DNA of 64,000 nt from Opisthocomus hoazin (lineage: Eukaryota; Chordata; Aves; Opisthocomiformes; Opisthocomidae), in contig NC_134421.1 in the NCBI RefSeq assembly GCF_030867145.1, forward strand, positions 30,821,979 to 30,885,978, given 5' to 3'. How positions within the stretch are numbered: position 1 is the stretch's first letter; the number at the start of each line of letters is the position of its first letter. Shown here piece after piece: positions 1-11,700 of this stretch. The notes below the pieces were generated by a model, which saw only the letters and a list, made by a program, of their open reading frames with translations, made no database searches and had not been told where the DNA came from. The position numbers and the translations under genes were made by a program.

Positions 1-1348
1 TACTGGCCTTTAACACATTAAGAAGGTAAAAAAACAAGGTGAAAATGAAAAATAGCATTGCATAACATGGAAAGGACCTAAACCCACATGGGATTAGTTG
101 CTTTTACATAGTTATCTATGCATCAGGCTTTCTTATGACAGAAATAAAGTGTCGGATAACACAGGAGCCATGTGGTACAAGAGCTAAAATAGAGAAAATC
201 GCCTGAGTGGCCTTTCCCTGATTAGAAAATATTTCATAAGCTTCTGACAGGCTGGAGACCAACATAGTCACACCACACATTTGCAGAGGTGGATTGAGTC
301 TTGACTCAATTGCCCTGCTGCTAAACAAAAACCTTAACAAGACTCTTAGAAATGCCTGTGCTTTGTACTGAATAATGAATGCTTGTCCGAGAGAGGAAAA
401 TCAAATGTGACAGTAGACATTTTTTGACAAAATCCCCCAAGCACTGACTATATAGCCACCCTGAACTGTGAATATGTTTTGTTTTCAGTAATGATGTGTT
501 AGAGACCAAGCACTTACAAGCTAAGTGAACTTAGCTGTCTACTAAGAAAATGAAGGAACTGAGACATGGTCAACCCTGCTTCAGGTTAAGATGAGGCCTG
601 AAACAGAATATGCTTTGAGGATTATGCATTAAGGACATACAATATAAAAACTACATACATTAAGGTTATGAATCAAGATAGCAATCAAGGGTCAGGAGGG
701 AGGCTTACTGCAAGACACAAGCTTTAATTTGCAATCTGCTAAGGGTCAATTGCAGTTGCTGCCTCATCTAAAGCATCAAATCTCAACAGCCAGTCACAAG
801 AGGACCATATTCATAGCTGTCATGGTCTGGCTGAATGGTCTTGCTCAGCCAGCAGCTGATAATAGGTCTGAGAAAGGGGAGAGCCTGGACTCACTCTGAG
901 TTAAAAGCACTTGCTTTTGTCCAAATTTAGGCCATAGAATGTTATTGCATCCAATATAGTAGAGAGCTATTGCAAAACTAGGGGGGAAGAATCATCCCAG
1001 GGAACAAAAGGGACCACACAAGCAGACTGAGAAGGAAGCTTTGATAAAAAGCCTATTATGGAGGGACCAGGAGATATTGCCCACTGACTTGACAACAGAC
1101 CAGAAAGAAGCCTCACAGCTGTGGAGGTCGCCTCCTTCCTCCACAAGTAGTTATCCCCTTCTGGCAGACAGGCTTATGACTTTGGGTATGTTTTCTTCCA
1201 TTCTGTACAAGCATCCACACTGAGGAGGAAAACATAACATGTCAGCAAAAAGTTCTGGAAATGAAGATTCAACCTGGAGCACCCTGATCTTCATGTGTGC
1301 TTGTCTTCCTTCCTTCCTTCCTGAAAAATGGGCATGTGGTAAAGGAAT
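1..1348. other. Intergenic sequence, no gene seen
   Basis: AT-rich sequence left of the first solo LTR. ORFs are all under 75 codons and none resembles a known protein. A short (TTCC)n run is at about 1307-1322. I see no other structure. Confidence 0.6.
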
Positions 1349-1897
1349 TGTGCCAACAGGTTAGCCACAGCCAGCATCTCAGCCCCACGCAGCTGCTCAC
1401 TCACTCCCCCCATGTCAGGATGGGGGAGAGAATCAGAAGGGTAAAAGCGAGAAAACTCATGGGTTGAGATAAAGACAGTTTAACCGGGAAAACAAGAGCC
1501 ACGCACGCAAGCAAAGCAAAATAAGGAATTCATTCACTACTTCCCATCAGCAGGCAGGTGTTCAGCCATCTCCAGCACAGCAGGGCTCCATCACGCCTAA
1601 CAGTTACTTAGGAAGACAAACACCATCACTCTGAACATCCACCCTTCTTCCTCCTTCCCCCAGCTTTTATTGCTGAGCACGACATCCTATGGGGTGCGGT
1701 ACTCCTTTGGTCAGCTGGGGTCAGCTGTCCCAGCTGTGCCCCCTCCCAGCTTCTTGTGAAAAGGCCTTGACCCTGTGTGAGCACTGCTCAGCAACAGCTA
1801 AAACACAGGTGTGTCCTCAACACTGGTTTTCTCACAACTTATCACCACAGCAGCTACTATGAAGAAAATTATCTCTCACCTAGCCAAAACCAGTACA
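1349..1897 (-). mobile_element. Solo LTR, bird ERV-L-like, older copy
   Basis: The reverse complement begins TGTACTGGTTTTGGC at 1897 and ends near 1349. It shares ordered blocks with the LTR at 22717-23231 and with the provirus LTRs: a TGT-CTGGTTT head followed by a TAATTTTC block, a GCTGACCCC-type block in the middle, and a block reading CTCATGGGTTGAGAT on the + strand. No gag or pol lies beside it, so it is a recombined solo LTR. The left edge is approximate and I could not find a matching target duplication, which suggests an older insertion than the other solo copy. The family assignment rests on remembered bird LTR structure. Confidence 0.75.
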
Positions 1898-4800
1898 CAA
1901 TGATACTCCAGCAGTCTCACAGATCTCTGTAAAAGCTGCTGCCTTACACACTCGACGAGGCATGCAAGTACGGCCTAAGTGCTGGATCACTTGTCTTCCT
2001 TCCACTGTAACATCCCATCACTTGGAGTTAGGAGGTGGCAGTAAGCAAGGGGCTCAATGGCAAGCTTTGAAAGGACAAATGTTAGGATCAGATGGGAGTC
2101 CCTGATCATGGTAGCCATCTGAAAACAGAACACATGGATGACAGCAGTCAAGCAGGTAGGACAGACTGTGCTGAAGACTACCACCAGCTTTGGTGTGGTC
2201 CTGGCCACCGGCTTTGTTGCCTTTAGCCATGGCTCACCACTTTTACAACAAAGCAGTGCTTCTGCAGTAAATGTTCTGTGAAGAAACTCAGTTGTAATGG
2301 CCCAGTCACTGTGATGTGCCTCTAGGTTCTGGACAAGGAAAAGGCTGGGACCACAAAGTCCTTGACACAAAAATATGCTCAAAAGCAGTGGAGTTGACTT
2401 TGAACAAACACTCCAGAGGCACATGCAGCACCTGCAAGAATCCCATCCTATCAGCATTGGCTTACAATCTGAGAAGAACTTAGATTGATGTCAACCTTAC
2501 AGTGCTCCAGTTCAGCAACTCATGTTGGTTGTCTGTGATACCATTACAAGGACTAGAAGTTTATCCCTCTGCAGTGAGAATCTCATATTTTCACTTTTTT
2601 AGATGGGAGGATGATATTAATTATTTAACTATTTTTAGGCAGAGGAAGAATTGGCTACATTTCCACCTAGGAACAACTGCCAATTATACGTGATGGTGCA
2701 GAACCAGCCCTATATTCTAACTGCAAAGTTCAGATCTGGATTCACTGACAACTATGTACGCATGGTCTGAACAGGTTTTGGTCAATATTGCTGCCAACCA
2801 GATATAACTGTATGCTAAGACGTGCACTGGGGCCTTTCAGCTTCTCGCTCTTTGTTGACCTCCTCCCCTTCAAGACCCTGGTCAACCTGAACTGCCCCCC
2901 CCCCCCCCCGCCCCAATTAAATGTTTCAAACCTGGGGAAGAGCTAGTCTGATAGTGCCACTTCAGCCTGATGCATCTGGTATCGGCAGAGAGCCTTATAC
3001 TGAAGAGTTATGAAATTCATTATTGGCAAAGGTTATTTCAAACCCAGAAGAGAGCTGACATTCTATACGATGTGAATGTTTTACAACCTTTAGGTACATT
3101 TAATCTTTACTGCAAGATTTGATGCATTTTTGCTTTCTATTTCCTCACAATACCAAATACTGATACAAAGAGTTCTGAGAAAACTGACTGCAAAGATCTG
3201 CAAGCTAAGTGGCAGGTGAAACAGGTGGATTAGGTCTCCTTGCTGCCAGGAACTTCCTCTCAGCAGGATTATTGGATTAAAATCCTACTGATACAGCTAG
3301 TTATAATCTTATCAAGCTCAGTTCACTGTACATGAGAAATGAGAGGTTCTCTACATGAAAGTTGGAGGCTAGAGAGAGACACGTGGGGAGAAGGAGCTTT
3401 TCCAAGACAGCAGAGGAGCTGATACAGCAGATATTTAAAGAGGACTTGTCAGACAAGAGCACGCTGAAAACTGCAAAAATGACAAACCGGATCAGGGCTA
3501 AGAATACTTGAACACTGGGGATGCAAAAGAATAAAAATATGCTGGTACTTGAAAAATGCCTGAGCTGAATTAAAAATCCTGTAATATCGTCTCCTAGATA
3601 ACTACATACAATGCAGAAGAGCAGGACTGACATATTTCAGAGACAAGCTCAGATCTAAAGGAAGGAGGAACATAGATAATGGTATTCTGGAATGCCAATG
3701 CCTGTGACAGAATGAGTAGTTCTAGTGTCTTATAAAATAAAAATGTGATCTAAGAGTGGAAAAATAAGTTTGAATTTTTTGACGTTAGTCCTGTGAATGA
3801 CTGGAGTAAATTGTGGATTACTGTGGACAAAAGCCATTTCATAAGGATAGCATTTGTAACTGTGAACAAACTGCAGATAATGAGAATTACTGTAATGTAA
3901 ATTAAAAATACTTCAGATACCTGCAACACAGCTTTTAGAATCAAAGTCGAAATATTGACATCTTATTTTTAATTAGTACAACCATGCTGACTTCAAATCA
4001 AAAACTCAAACCATTATTAGTAATGTCAGTAGTTTTAAAGCTTCAAAATATTTATTCCAAACCCACCATCATTAGCAAACTCCATGACAAAAGGACTACT
4101 ACTAAACGTTGTCTTCTATCATGGACAACGTACTTACAAACAAAGAATAAACCTTTTTAATTTTAATTAAAATTTTAATTTTACCAATGTCACAACGCAG
4201 ATAATTTCTCCGAAACAGAACAAAGCAACGCAGTGAGGCAAGTGGTGGTCAGTGGCTGCAGAGCTGGCTGCTCTGCCAGCAGCGCTACAGCTCTCCCTGC
4301 GGCAGAGGGCAATGGAGGACTGCGCAAACTGGTTTTCTTCCCATAAGAAAGGGCTAAAACCAGTATAGGTGACCATTTAGCTGAAAAATCTTTCGCTGTT
4401 CTGCCCAACCCCAGCTGATTTTAATTATAACCAAGCTCTGTTAACTATAACTAAGAGCCCAATTTTACCTTTTATTTAAAGATTTTTTTTTTTCCGAGCT
4501 GAGAACAAAATCATCAGTTCTCTTTGAGAGATGTGGGAAGCTGAAACTTCCAGGAAAAGCAAGGAAAGGACAGCTTCCCTGAAAACATAAACCACTGTAT
4601 CTTTCATATTAATGTTTTTAATAAAATATTTCTAGCTTATTTCTGTTTGTTTTTTTTTTAAATTAATTCTCAGAGATGTCCGTGCCTACAGATACCATCC
4701 ACTTTAGAGAAACCAGAAAAAAAAGGGGCTGCAGAAGGCTCCCTTGCAAGGACTGCAGAATTCTCACTTTACTTCAGACTCTGCTGTTGCTTTCAGTCTT

Positions 4801-7559
4801 TCTGTTTTCCTTTACCAGTAAAGTCCCATGTGGTATGCGTTACCACTAGATAATAAGATAACACCTAGTGGGATTACAGTGAATAATCCTCTAGTGACTC
4901 TGTAAGTATGTTATCTGAGTATAACGCAAATTTTCTTATTTTCTGAGCAGAGCTTGTTTGTATTCCTATAGCATCTACCAGCCCTAATCATAGCCCACAA
5001 AGATATGTACAACCACAGAACAAAATGCTCCACCTTTTTGTTGTTCACCTTCAATTCCAAAGTACTTTACCTTGTTTTCTGAACATGCAGTAGAGAACAC
5101 ATGAACTTGGGAAGGAACTGTGAGATGGTGGCACTGTCATAAACTCCCATGCTCCAGGTGGAAGTTGTCCTTGCCTGCAGCTGAGCCTCATGTCTAGCAT
5201 ACAGCATAAGCCCTTCTGTTCACCATGTCACCCTTCCCTTGGCAAGAGTTGAGTCAGGAAGGAACAGCTGTAGGTAACTGAGGTGAAAGGCTTCCTTCAA
5301 TATATTATTGCAAATTTTATCCTGTAAGGAAGAAGGAGACTAGATGAACCCTTTGTGGGGTCTGAGTGCACTTTATAAGCCTTAATGGATCTGAGCAGCC
5401 TCACCTGCACCTCCTCCTCACACCCACGGGGCCAGGAGCTCTATTTAAGCTCAGCCCTGGGCCTTCTGTCTTCACTTAAGCTGTGTTGGAGAAGTACTGC
5501 TTTCTAGGCTAGTTGTGTGTGTGCTATAGCAATTCTTGATCTGGGTCTCAACCTCTGGACTAGCCCCCTGGCTTGACTTTGGCCTGGTTTCACTGCTACA
5601 GCTCTGCCTTGGTGGTTGCTGGACCTGGTCCTAACCGTGACTGAAGAATTCTGTTTCTGGCTTTACCTTGGATGTCTCTTTTTATCCTGACATTGCCTTA
5701 TCATCTAGATTCTTGGCTGAATGTGATCCCTGTCTCCAGGTCTGTTCTGCTCAGGTGCTGTGAGAGTGGGTCCTGAATGGTGAAGTTCCATGTCCTGCCA
5801 CCTAGGTGGTTCATTTTGGCTCCCAGCCCACCTTCCCTTTGGGGAACAATATTATTCCTGCTGTTTGCTGACAACCTCACACATCAGGTCCACCCTTAAT
5901 TTACCCAAATCCCTGCTGTTTTGAAGAGGGTGGAAACATGCCCTAACTAAAAGCCTCTTTCAAAGCTGGAGCAGAGCTTCTCCCATTTCATGCACCAGTT
6001 TCCACCTCCTTTTCCTGACCCCCCACATTAACAGGGGTTTGTAGCTGTGGCATTCCTACAGGAAAAATAGATCATTCTTTCCCTGCTACCTGTGGGCCTC
6101 CTGTTTATACCTGGTCACAGATGCACACAGTGCAGGCAAATGCTGTCCCTAGTCTGTGTCTTGGTGGTGACAGTTAAGTATTTCTTCCAACTGACAGCCC
6201 TGATGAGCAAGGTACAGACTCCTGCTGCTTATCAGTGCGCTATGGCTTCAAAACTGAAAATGTGATACTTTGTGGTCATTTCCCCCTCCCTTTAAGAGGT
6301 CCTTTAACACAAAGAGTAACTGGAGTTTACCGGTGACCTCCAGGAGAAGCGAAAAGTGTAGTATGAAATCACCGGGCATGCTCACTCAGGGAACCAGCTC
6401 CCAGCTGCCCACAACTGCCTGGCATCACATACGTTGTACATCTGAAGCTGTGACCCGTCCACGGGTGTTTAGCATGACTTGAAGAACTCCATGGTTTTTT
6501 TAGGGAACTCTCACAGTGTGAAAGCGTGAAATATGGGGTCCTTGAAAATAGCTTTAAAATAATTGCTCCATCACGAGGCAAGGCACGAATGAGTCCTGAG
6601 TTGCGCAGGTGAGGAGGACTGCCTCCCAAAGCTAGACTTGGCCCACTCACCAGACCACGACCAGCCTTGTGAACCAAACCTCTATGGTGAGACAGCCCCC
6701 ATGTGTAACTTCTGTCTGGGTGCATTACCTCATTCCCAGGGCCCTCCTCTGGGGAGAAGTATTGCTTAATTACAGAAAGCTTTGTACAAAGAAACTTCAT
6801 ATCTAATGATGAAACCAAAACTGTTCTCTGTGTTTTTCAACACTTTATACTTTGTTGCTGAGAAGAAAAAGCAATCTTCTGCCGTCAGGAATACACACAT
6901 CTCTTTCTACAGAAGCATTGAAAAGTACTGAGGGAAGAAAACTCAGCCTTTTAATTAACTCTGGTTATTCAAGGAACAGAATGAAAAGACTGTGAGTAGA
7001 ACATCAGCCCAAGATAATGGACTCCTAGTGACACCGATACATAACTGAGGTACAGCGGATAATTCTATGAAAAACAGATTGAGCTAGAAGGCTGATTTTC
7101 AGAGTTGGAAATGTTAATCCTTCAACCACTTATCTGCGTCATTAGTTAGCAGGTCAGTGCTGAAGGTGCCAGGCGCTTTCTGAAGGTACTGACGGTATTT
7201 TCCCTCGAAATAAGTGGCGAGAAGGTGCTCCGCATTCCCAAAAGTTATTTGGCATTTTGCAACTGTTTTCAGTGATGTCAGGTGGCAGGTGATGGACACC
7301 TCAGGTACATACTGATTTTATTATAAATACAGTAACACACGTAAGGCACTTATGGTGATTTCCCATTACCAAGAACATGTTTAAAACTGCTGGGAAGGGA
7401 CACGTTTTGAGACAGAAATCCAAAGCGGGCTTCCTGCGGGTACGTTAACGGGTGAGCATCTCTCGCTCATTGATGGGCATCGTTCAGAGCACGCTTCATT
7501 TCCTTTGTCACTGATTTTCGGCTGCCTGAGTTATTACCTGAAACCACACCTGACGACTA
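1898..7559. other. Intergenic sequence upstream of OSBPL8
   Basis: No coding exon is recognised here. A 15-C homopolymer lies at 2895-2909, an AT-rich inverted stretch at about 4156-4183 and a T run near 4482-4493. A 156-codon ORF at 1987-2457 on the minus strand and a 149-codon ORF at 6369-6818 have no recognisable domains. About 5323-5830 looks like an interspersed element (TATTTAAG box near 5442) but lacks clear ends. Confidence 0.55.
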
Positions 7560-8720
7560 TGGCCGCGCTGCCGTGCTGTTCAGGGCTGTCCTTTCTCCCA
7601 GGGCTCCGCACAGCCCGCAGCTCCCGCCCGACGGCGCAGCACCGCCTCGAAGGGAGGGCTCTGCCCTCACGGGAAAGCCGCGCAGCCCCTCGCAGCTCAA
7701 GCCCCCTCGCAGCTCGGCCTCCCCCCGGGCGTCCCCAGACCGCGCCTTTCGCTCCTTGCGGAGCCACCCCGGGACGCTCGCTCCCGCCTCGGCCGCCTCA
7801 CGGACGCAGCGCCGTTACTCCTCCCGCAGCCTCCGCGTCCTCGGCTCTCCCCGCTCCCCCCTGCAGCGCCGGGCGGCCCGCCCGCCCCTGCGGTAACCCC
7901 CTGTCGGCCCCGGGAGGGGGGGTGCGGGGCGGTTCCGCCGCTGGCCGCCGCCTGACGGGGCGGGGCGCGCCTGCGCTCGCGCCCGCCGCGGCGGATGAGC
8001 GGATCAAGCGGCGACCGGGCGCCGCGCGCGTGTGAGGGGAGGAGCGGTGGGTGCCGCGCGCGGCAGGCGGAGCCCGGGGAGGGGAGGGGTCCCGGCCGCC
8101 ACCGCCCCTCTCCCCCCAGCTCCCGTATCCGCGCCGGCCGTGCTGCCCGCTGGACCTGGCTGCGGGGAGAGGTGAGAGAGGTCCCCGGGCCGGAGCCGCG
8201 CCCGTGCCGCCGCGGCGGGGCCCTGCGGAGGGGCCGTGACGCCGCTTGGCTCCCCGCCGGTGCGGGCTGCGGGGCGGGAGGGGACGGTCCGGGAGCCTTC
8301 CCTCGGGGTCTCCGGTGGCGGCTCGGCCTCGCGCCCGCGGCGGGGCTGCGCGGGGGTGGGAGGCCGGGGGCGCGGGAGCCGCTCCGCCAGGGACTGGCGG
8401 TTCGTCGCCTTGCCCGCGCCGTGGGCCGCGCGGGTTGGCGAGAGGGTCGCAGGCGGCCGGGCCGAGCGCCGTTAAAATTCCGCTGCTTCGGCGGTCGGTT
8501 CCCGCCTTCCCCTCACAGCGGGGACTCGGTCTGCTGGGGGAGCGGCGCCCCGGGGGGCGAAGCCGCAGTCCCCGCTGTCGCGGCGGGTCCCCCGCGGCTG
8601 CCGGCCGCTCTGCCGTGCCCGCCTCAGCAGGCCCCGGGGTGCCCGGCGCCCGGGGGGTGCCTGCCGGCGGCGGGCGCTGGGCCTCGGGACGGCCATTCCC
8701 CTGAGCTTCGGGCGTGGAGT
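7560..8720 (+). promoter_or_regulatory. OSBPL8: CpG-island promoter of OSBPL8
   Basis: About 1.1 kb of very GC- and CpG-rich DNA sits in an otherwise AT-rich window. It contains GC boxes (GGGGCGGGGC near 7957), several G-run clusters (7913-7930 and 8086-8099) and no obvious TATA box, which is typical of a housekeeping promoter. It is the only large CpG island upstream of the first coding exon and is correctly placed for it. The transcription start cannot be fixed from sequence. Divergent antisense transcription is possible, but no minus-strand gene is visible to the left. Long ORFs across the island on both strands are a by-product of high GC content. Confidence 0.8.
7990..8171 (+). other. 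OSBPL8: Probable non-coding exon 1 of OSBPL8 (5' UTR)
   Basis: The 3' boundary is proposed from a consensus donor GAG|GTGAGA at 8171/8172 inside the CpG island. The 5' boundary is only a guess placed just after the GC-box cluster. The exon would splice about 39.9 kb to exon 2, whose first 64 nt are also untranslated. Other donors in the island cannot be excluded. Confidence 0.35.
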
Positions 8721-11700
8721 GATGGTCTGTGTAAACCGCGTGTTGTGGAAACGCTGTGCGGAATGCCTGTGCTGGGAGGGGGAAAGCCGCCGGCTGCTGT
8801 GTGTCGCCTGAGGTGTTTCTGACATGAGACACTGCTGCCTGCGAACCACAGTCCGAACAAAACAGAGTTCTTGGCACTGATTGCAGAAAGTCTTTTAAAC
8901 CTGCTGATTTTCATCTGGAAGTTTTCTTAACTTCAGTCTTTTTACTCTAATCCCAGAACATGCAAGTCTGTTTGATCCATGAAGTGTTGCACAGTTGAGG
9001 CCCTGCCGGTGCTTGTTTAGTATCAACCTATTTTTCCGAAGTTTTGAAGAGACAGTGGTTGACACCGAGTTGTTAGTCCACAGCAAATGTCACAGGCCGT
9101 CAGAGAAGTGTGCACCGAGCGTTGATCCCCATCTTTGTCGGGTCTGTACTCCAGCTAGTGAGATTCTAGTGTGGATACAGTACTGGCCTTAAACGAAGGG
9201 GGGGGGAAGGAGAATAGCATTATTATACTTGTCGGCTGTTGAGTAGCTGTACAAGGGACTGGTGAAATTCTCCATGTGCTGTTTCATTTCAGAATTTCCT
9301 GCAAACTTCTGAGGATGTTTTGTTGTTTTAGCCACGTACTAGTTTTTCATCAAAGCTCCTGAGGTTTGAAGTAAGTTGTTCTCTGAACGTATGACTTTCC
9401 AACACTCAGTCATAGAGCCCTCCTTTCCAGGTGCTGATTTAATGCAGTCTGCTGTGAAATTTAAACTAGTTGAGGAAGAGAGATGTGTGGTTGTAGCTAC
9501 AAAGATGTAGGTAAACTGAATTTGTTGAGACTGATACAGCTTAGACCTAGCCATGAATAGATCTTTCTCCTCCTTTAATCATGAGTCAGGGAAGAGCTCC
9601 TTTTAAACATGCTTGAAGAGTTAAAACCTGAGTTTTCAGTAAAGGGCCATCCAGCTCATATTTCTCCCACAAGCATGAATTTCTGGGTTACTTCCAACTC
9701 TGTTTTATAAATGGTTGTTAAACCTTGTTAATTTCTACAACGTAAGGAGGAATTTTCTGATGTTGCAGGAAAAAGTGCTGGACTTGTGCACTTTTTACAG
9801 ATGGACATGGTCCTGTTCTTTCATTAGTTCTTACTGTATTATCTCAGGGTTTTACTCCAAAGGGAAAGACAATGCTGAAATTAATAGAAGGTAATTTGGG
9901 GGGAAAGAAGTTTATTGAAGATTGCTGGGTTTTTAGATTGCTTTTTTTTTTTTTAATTCTGTTGAAGTGATCAAGAGGGTCTTAGGTGATGCAGTGCTTA
10001 CCCTTTGCCTTTTGTCTGCTCTTAGTGCCTTCAAGGAAATATTTGTGCAGTTACCTAGTACAAGAAACTATGGATGTTTTGTGTTTTGTGAAGTTGAGTT
10101 TCAGCCCCCTTCTCCCTCCAGTAAATCTTTGCATAGAGCACTCAGTGAAGATTTAATAAAATGTGTCAAGTCACTTGGTTAGGCTTTCATCTCTTCACTG
10201 ACTACTGTTTTGCCACCTGCCCCCTCACCCCCTCCCACCCCGATGGCTGCAGGGGAGATTTCTAAGGGGTTTGTCTACCTTCTCCCATCCCATGCTGTGC
10301 AATCTCTGTCACTTTAGGCTCTCTGTCAAATAATCTGTTAGTCTCTTGGGCGTCTCTTTCGAACAGAAAATAAGTTTATTGCAGAAATTACATACCATCA
10401 TATAGTTAAAACTTCCCAGTGGGCCAAGCAGCGTGTGTTTTGGGTTTTTGTTGTGGTTGGGTTTGGTTTCTATTTTTTTTAATGAACCTATGTGGAGCTC
10501 TGGGTTACTCAAATTTATGATTAAACACAGAAAAATAACTTCTAGTGTTCAACAAACCAGAGAATCATGAAGGAAGATGGAAAAAGACTTTCAGTGCAGA
10601 AATAGTTACAGCTCTTTTCTGGGAAACAGGATAGTCTTACTGCCTAAAAATGTGGGTGGTTCTTCAGTATGTGCAATGTGATAGAAGTAATACCAACACA
10701 GAAGTTGATGATCCTGTTCCCAAAACTGCAATGTGGAAATCCTGGTCAGGTAAATTGTGATTCGTAATACAGTATGCTGTTAGTGAAGAGCTTGCTTCTA
10801 TGTCAGATGTACTGCTGGGGAGGAGGGGAGCAGCAGCTCAGAGCTTTTTGAGGCGGGTATTCATACAGTCCCTGTTTTTACAGGAAATGAAACAGCATAG
10901 TTCTTTACCTAGGCAATTTCAGTGAATTGGTGAGGAAGTAAAAAAGACTACTTCTAAATGTCAAACAATGCTTTACCGAGTGAACTGTCTTTTTTCTTTT
11001 CCCCTCCCTCCCATTCTGATGTGGTTGTAATGATGTTGAATTACTAAAGCTTTTCTATTTTGTTAGGCAGCCTTTTCAATTGATTTTTATTATAACAGGT
11101 AGTTGATGGTAATATAGTTCAGAAATAAGTCTTGTTTTATGATACAAGAGGCGATAGACACCTCAAAAACCTTGGTGTTTTTTTTTTAAACAAATAAAAA
11201 AAAACCACAACAACAACAAAAAGTTTTTTCCCAAAGGCTTTGATTCATTGTAGAGGACTGTTTCTGGATGTTGTTTGAGTGATTTCTTTTGCTGTTGTCT
11301 AGCGTTTTGGATAAAGCTGATAACCTCTCTGCTTAACTGCAGCCTGACAATGGTTTCCTTCCTTGCCTCTGCTCCTGACAGCTCTTCCACTAACACAGAG
11401 TGGAGAGTCATGGTCAGAGTTCCCAGCTGGAGCAGCGTAAAGGGCTTTGTACGCCTCTTGCTTCCACTGAAAACGTATGAGCAAATACTGAGACTAATGT
11501 GACTTTCACAAGTTTTCTCAGTGTTGGAAGGTCTAACTGTAACCACAAAATAGAAAAATTAAGTTAGTTACTTTGAAAAATTAACATTGACTTTCATGAT
11601 ACTGGGTATAGTAGTAGAGGAGATATAGTGTTGCTGCTTTGTGGACTTAACTTTGACCCTGGACTTGAAGAATCTGCATAATTTTGGGGATGTTTTTATA

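Noticed and set aside
1987..2457. 156-codon minus-strand ORF in the intergenic region
   Set aside because: No recognisable domain or family; length within chance expectation for a 64-kb window.
7798..8877. 359-codon minus-strand ORF and several plus-strand ORFs (up to 275 codons) in the CpG island
   Set aside because: High GC removes stop codons in all frames. The translations are Arg/Pro/Gly/Ala-rich without domains and overlap each other on both strands.
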